From positions 1 to 42,024 of the forward strand of contig JACONJ010000054.1 of assembly GCA_014323785.1 (NCBI GenBank): a stretch of 42,024 nt of DNA, given 5' to 3'. Under the pieces are notes generated by a model. That model was given only the letters and a program-made list of their open reading frames with translations. It was not told where the DNA came from and did not search any database. The stretch is from Paracoccaceae bacterium. Lineage in GTDB: Bacteria; Pseudomonadota; Alphaproteobacteria; Rhodobacterales; Rhodobacteraceae. Position numbers and translations under genes: made by a program. Positions 38,101-42,024 of the stretch are shown here, piece after piece. Positions within the stretch are counted from its first letter, which is position 1; each line of letters begins with the position of its first letter.

Positions 38101-39066
38101 TCAGGCCAGGCCCGCACGCAGACAGTCGTGGATATGCAACAGGCCGACGGGGTGGCTGGCCTTATCCAAGACGAACAGCGCAGTGATTCTATGCGCTGAC
38201 ATCATCGCCATGGCTTCAGCGGCCAGCATCCCCGCCCCGATGGTGCGGGGACTGGTCGTTGCCACATCGCCCGCCGTCCGTTCCAGCAGACCCGAAAGGT
38301 TGCGCCGCAAATCCCCGTCCGAGATCACGCCGGCCAGATGACCGTCCGCAACCACGCCCACAATGCCAAAGCCCTTTCTGCTCATGACCACAATTGCCTC
38401 ACCCATCGGGCACTCCGGCGGGACCAGGGGCAGGCGGTCGGCCCCGTGCATCAGCTGCGCCACCGTGCTCAGCTGTGCGCCCAGGCGTCCGCCCGGGTGA
38501 ACATCGCGGAAATGTTCGGGCAGGAAGCCGCGCTGGTCCATCACCGCGATGGCCAGCGCATCGCCAAGTGCCAGGGTCAGGGTTGTCGATGTCGTCGGTG
38601 CCATGCCGATGGCGCAGGCTTCCGGTGCGTCGGGCAGCAGCAGGCGCATATCCGCCGCGCGCATGAGGGTACTGTCAGGATTGCGTGAAATCGCGATCAT
38701 CGGGATCGCGAAGCGTGCGACGTGGGCCACAATATCCCGCAGTTCCGCCGTTTCGCCGGAATTGGAAATCAGGATCGCCAGATCTTCCGGCATGATCATC
38801 CCCAGGTCGCCATGGCTGGCCTCGGCCGCGTGAACAAAGGCCGACGGCGTGCCGGTAGAGGCAAAAGTCGCGCTGATCTTGCGCGCAATCAGGCCGGATT
38901 TTCCGATGCCTGACAGGATTACCCGCCCCTTTACGCCCAGGATTGCGCCCACCGCCGGCGCAAAATCCCCGGGCAGGTGTTCGGCCATGGCGGTAACGGC
39001 CTGCCCCTCCAGCCGCAGGACGCGCCGGGCGGTTTCAAGGATTGCGGGGGGGCTGGTCATGCGCAT
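38101..39066 (-). CDS. kdsD: Arabinose-5-phosphate isomerase (KdsD/KpsF family)
   Basis: This 321-residue enzyme converts ribulose-5-phosphate to arabinose-5-phosphate for Kdo synthesis. The SIS domain (about 30-170) has VILSGIGKSGLIARKISATFASTGTPSAFVHAAEASHGDLGMI and ISNSGETAEL; two CBS domains follow (about 205-260 and 275-321), with DVHPGGRLG between. KpsF-type copies commonly occur in capsule or exopolysaccharide loci. Starts 39066 (MRMTSPP) and 39060 are both possible. It converges with ugd. Confidence 0.93.
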   Translation of the reverse strand: MRMTSPPAILETARRVLRLEGQAVTAMAEHLPGDFAPAVGAILGVKGRVILSGIGKSGLIARKISATFASTGTPSAFVHAAEASHGDLGMIMPEDLAILISNSGETAELRDIVAHVARFAIPMIAISRNPDSTLMRAADMRLLLPDAPEACAIGMAPTTSTTLTLALGDALAIAVMDQRGFLPEHFRDVHPGGRLGAQLSTVAQLMHGADRLPLVPPECPMGEAIVVMSRKGFGIVGVVADGHLAGVISDGDLRRNLSGLLERTAGDVATTSPRTIGAGMLAAEAMAMMSAHRITALFVLDKASHPVGLLHIHDCLRAGLA

Positions 39067-39607
39067 GGGCACCTTAGACAGGTGATGATTCGGGCAAGGG
39101 ACGGGGCCGGGATCCCTACAATACCTGTTCCGGATTCCGGGGGGAACACTGCATTCAATTACCATGATTTGTGCCATGATTGCGCTGCCGATTCGCCCCC
39201 GGTCGCCAGCGGGTCTTTATCGGGCCAGAGGTTTAGGGGGGGGCTGATACAATGGCCCTGGCAAATGGCAGCCCTGGAAACGATGGCCTGCCTGGTGCGG
39301 CCCGGGGTGCGGCCCTTATCGGCGATTCGGGTGCGTTTGGGGCGAGTTGCTGCGATTCGGGCATGGTAGTGGCGAATCGTTCTGTGTCGCCCCCGCGCCC
39401 CCGTGCTGAATTTGATTCGGGCCTGAATGCGGGGGAAAGGGCCTTTGGAGGGCTTTGGTGGCAAAGAGGTTGGCGTTGGGCTAAAAAAGGTGTTGCATTG
39501 GGCAGATTCGGTGTTTACTCTACGACTATGTGCAACAGGCGGGTTGCCTTCGGGCGATTCTGCTGGCACTCTAAACAACACCGGGATGGCGAATCATCCC
39601 GCCTAAC
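39067..39607. other. 541-bp GANTC-rich intergenic region before the RTX gene
   Basis: No gene is supported; a plus-strand open frame across it (from 39252) has no ribosome-binding site, no recognisable content and runs into the RTX N-terminus out of frame. The region contains ten GANTC sites, mostly within a recurring GATTCGG motif. A weak plus-strand promoter candidate, TTGCAT (39493-39498) and TACTCT (39516-39521) with 17 bp spacing, lies about 100 bp upstream of the RTX gene. Confidence 0.55.
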
Positions 39608-42024
39608 TTGGAAAGGAAGAAGGCCATTTTTACAATACCCAAGGTCTACACAAACAATCACTATCTTTGGGATGGTGGTCGTGTTGAAGATGGTTGGTCA
39701 TCTCTTTCCGTATATATCAAAGTGGCATCGGCTCCACAGGAGATGATGCCGTAGATGCCAGCGACTTTTTCACTGGGACATACGGTGGTCAGACCTACAC
39801 ATGGTGGCTCGGCTTCGGTGGCAACGACTACGTGAATGCCTTTCACAATGGCACCAAAGGATGGTTTCAGGGCGGTTCCGGCACTGATACCATTTCTTAC
39901 TATGATGCGTCTGCCGGTGTGCAAATCTTTCTTGACTCAAAGAAAGCCCACTATGGCACGGGCCCCAGGTCAACAGAAGATCACATCTCTGGCTTTGAAC
40001 ACGTCATTGGTTCCCACTACAATGATTTTATCGTTGGTGATGATGGTGCGAATCGCCTTGAAGGCAATCCAGGAAACGATTTCTTGTATGGCCGTGGCGG
40101 TGATGACCTGCTTTTTGGTGGTTCCGGTGATGACCATCTTTTGGGTCAAGATGGAAATGATACCCTCATCGGCGGTGCCGGGGCTGATACCCTTGACGGT
40201 GGTGCCGGAACAGACTGGGCCAGTTATGAAAACGCTGGACGTGGTGTCATTACATCCCTGAAAGGCGTTCAATATGAAAATGTCGAGGGGGATGCCGCTG
40301 GTGATACATATCGAAGCATCGAGAACCTTCTTGGGTCTGCCCATGATGATCACCTGGTTGGTGATGATGGTGCGAATCACATCAAGGGCGGTGTTGGGAA
40401 TGATTACATCGAGTCTGGCGTTGGTAATGATACCCTGGAAGGTGGTGCCGGTTATGATCGACTCATCGGTGGTGAGGGCAACGATGTCATGACCGGTGGT
40501 GCCGGTGATGATCGGCTCGTCGGTGGTGGGGGCAACGATGTCATGACTGGCGGCACTGGTGCCGATACCTTTGTTCTGGGGTTCACCCAACTTCCGGTGA
40601 CCAACCTGATTGCCGTTGGTGGCCATGACACGATCACCGACTTTGAGAATGGCGTTGATACATTTCGCCATGCCGCCGGGGATGATGTGGATATGGTCGC
40701 CGTGCAGGACGGAACCTCGGTAAAGGTCACATGGGGTTCGAGTAACAGCTCCGCTACCTTCCTGAACGCGGACGTCTCATGGTCTGTATTCTCCAGCCTG
40801 AAACCGGAACCTTACCCTGAACCCGAGGTTACGCCCGATCCTGAGCCAGAGGCTGAAGTCACGCCTGAGCCTGCCCCTGATCAGGAACCTGCTGCACCCA
40901 AGCCTCAGTATAAGGTGATCAAAGGCAATGGTAACAACAATTCGTTGGCAGGCACCAATGGCCGGGACTCGATAAATGGGTATGCCGGAAACGATAAACT
41001 GATCGGGCGTCGGGATGATGATGTCCTGACTGGCGGCAGTGGTGATGATTCCCTTATCGGAAACACCGGCAACGATACCCTTAGAGGGAACCGGGGTGAC
41101 GACACCCTTATAGGTGGCCATGGGGATGACGTTCTGACTGGCGGTATGAATGCGGACACATTTGTGTTCAGCAGTGGCCACGGGAATGACACCATCACCG
41201 ACTTTGATGATGGTGTTGACCTGATCCAGATCACCGCAAGCGGGATTGGGTTTGATGACCTGGCCATTGCCGATGATGGCAGCGATGCAATCGTTACCTG
41301 GGATGGTGGCAGCATCCTGTTGACTGGCGTTGCCCATACGGCCCTGACGGCAGTGGATTTCATCCTTCCCGAAGCCGAAGTTGCGCCGAAACCTGAACCT
41401 GGCCCTGCCCCTGATCAGGAACCTGCTGCACCCAAGCCCCCGTATAAGGTGATCAAAGGGAATGGTAACAACAATTCGTTGACGGGCACCAATGGCCGGG
41501 ACTCGATAAATGGGTATGCCGGAAACGATAAAATCATCGGACGCAAGGAAGATGATATTATATCCGGTGGCAGTGGTGATGATTCCCTTATCGGAAACAC
41601 CGGCAACGATACCCTTAGAGGGAACCTTGGTGACGACACCCTTATAGGTGGTCATGGGGATGATGTTCTGACTGGCGGCACGAATGCTGACACATTTGTG
41701 TTCAGCAGTGGCCACGGGAATGACACCATCACCGACTTTGAAGATGGCGTTGACCTGATCCAGATCACCGCAAGCGGGGTTGGGTTTGATGACCTGGCCA
41801 TTGCCGATGATGGCAGCGATGCAATCGTTACCTGGGATGGTGGCAGCATCCTGTTGACTGGCGTTGCCCACACGGCCCTGACAGCAGATGACTTCAACCA
41901 TGTGACCGAAGCCGAAGTTGCGCCGAAACCTGAACCTGGCCCTGCCCCTGCCCCTGATCAGAAACCTGCTGCACCAGAGGTCCAATATAAGGTGATCACA
42001 GGCACAAAAACCGATGATGCTTTG
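39608..42024 (+). CDS. Large RTX-type calcium-binding protein, 5' disrupted and 3' incomplete
   Basis: One frame is open from 39688 to the right edge (about 778 codons) and encodes many RTX nonapeptides such as GGAGDDRLVGGGGNDVMTG, each block ending in ADTFVF...NDTITDFEDGVD. Blocks are joined by Pro/Glu linkers (PEPGPAPDQEP). The apparent N-terminus lies in another frame: IFTIPKVYTNNHYLWDGGRV and WSSLSVYIK, then at AAA (39719-39721) a one-base shift is needed to continue SGIGSTGDDAVDASDFF. No ATG precedes IFTIP; AAG at 39620 stands where ATG would be expected, and TTG at 39608 is the only alternative. Such proteins are exported by type I secretion and bind Ca2+ in the repeats. Base composition is less GC-rich than the flanks. 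Confidence 0.8.
40870..41946 (+). repeat. Two near-identical ~534-543-bp tandem modules in the RTX gene (third begins at 41947)
   Basis: Unit 1 (40870-41403, 534 bp) and unit 2 (41404-41946, 543 bp) both start at codons for PAPDQEPAAPKP and run through linker, RTX repeats and the closing L.GVAHTALTA.DF segment. Differences are few and mostly synonymous or conservative; unit 2 has nine extra bases. A third copy starts at 41947 and leaves the window. Confidence 0.9.

Noticed and set aside
39252-39746. Plus-strand 164-codon open frame before the RTX gene
   Set aside because: No ribosome-binding site, low-complexity N-terminus from the GANTC-rich region, and it overlaps the RTX N-terminal sequence in a third frame.
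40777-41985. Long minus-strand open frames opposite the RTX gene (also 39970-40671)
   Set aside because: They are mirror images of the Gly-Asp-Asn codon bias of RTX repeats (GGT/GAT/AAT read as ACC/ATC/ATT), repeat with the same 534-bp period, and lack a credible protein pattern.

Overview
The window is GC-rich bacterial DNA. Its gene content and order (aroA and cmk next to rpsA, a long rpsA, fau followed by a YmdB-type gene and yebC, a secreted PhoX-type phosphatase, a YjbE/F/H exopolysaccharide module, RTX-type calcium-binding proteins) suggest an alphaproteobacterium, most likely Rhodobacterales. This placement is inferred from content and synteny, not from a phylogeny.

Region 1 (1-17.7 kb) is mostly housekeeping and nearly all on the minus strand. 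It holds rpmE-rplS, a Tat-exported PhoX-family protein, rpsA, cmk, aroA, a DMT-family transporter, a LysE-type exporter, a TM2 protein, yebC, an SLC13 permease, a YmdB-family phosphoesterase and fau. Several accessory pieces interrupt it: a KAP-family NTPase with an in-frame stop between cmk and rpsA, two GFA-family genes translationally coupled to cmk, a LysE gene broken by a 23-bp tandem duplication plus a one-base shift, and a remnant ATPase-STAS-like(DUF4325)-membrane protein module between the SLC13 gene and the YmdB-type gene. A structured 6S-RNA-like segment lies upstream of fau.

Region 2 (17.7-23.8 kb) holds pepF on the plus strand, then katG and the CCA-adding enzyme on the minus strand.

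Region 3 (23.8-39.1 kb) is a surface-polysaccharide locus. It contains a complete dTDP-L-rhamnose operon (rfbCBDA) with a GT4 glycosyltransferase, a Wza-type export lipoprotein, an initiating sugar-phosphate transferase, galE, a yjbH-yjbF operon followed by two paralogous YjbE-like secreted peptides, a UDP-glucuronate 4-epimerase-type gene, a UDP-glucose dehydrogenase with a one-base frameshift, and an arabinose-5-phosphate isomerase (kdsD/kpsF). Together these make dTDP-rhamnose, UDP-galactose, UDP-glucuronate/galacturonate and the Kdo precursor, start and extend a lipid-linked glycan, and export it. No Wzx, Wzy, Wzc or YjbG is visible here.

Both edges carry RTX-type calcium-binding proteins: the C-terminal end of one at the left, and a long incomplete one at the right built from near-identical modules of about 178 residues. 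The right-hand gene has an apparent lost start codon and a one-base shift near its 5' end. It follows an unusual 540-bp intergenic region rich in GANTC (CcrM-type methylation) sites.

Four genes carry disabling changes (LysE, KAP NTPase, ugd, RTX). Some of these are single-base shifts that could be assembly errors; the 23-bp duplication and the nonsense codon look more like real decay.
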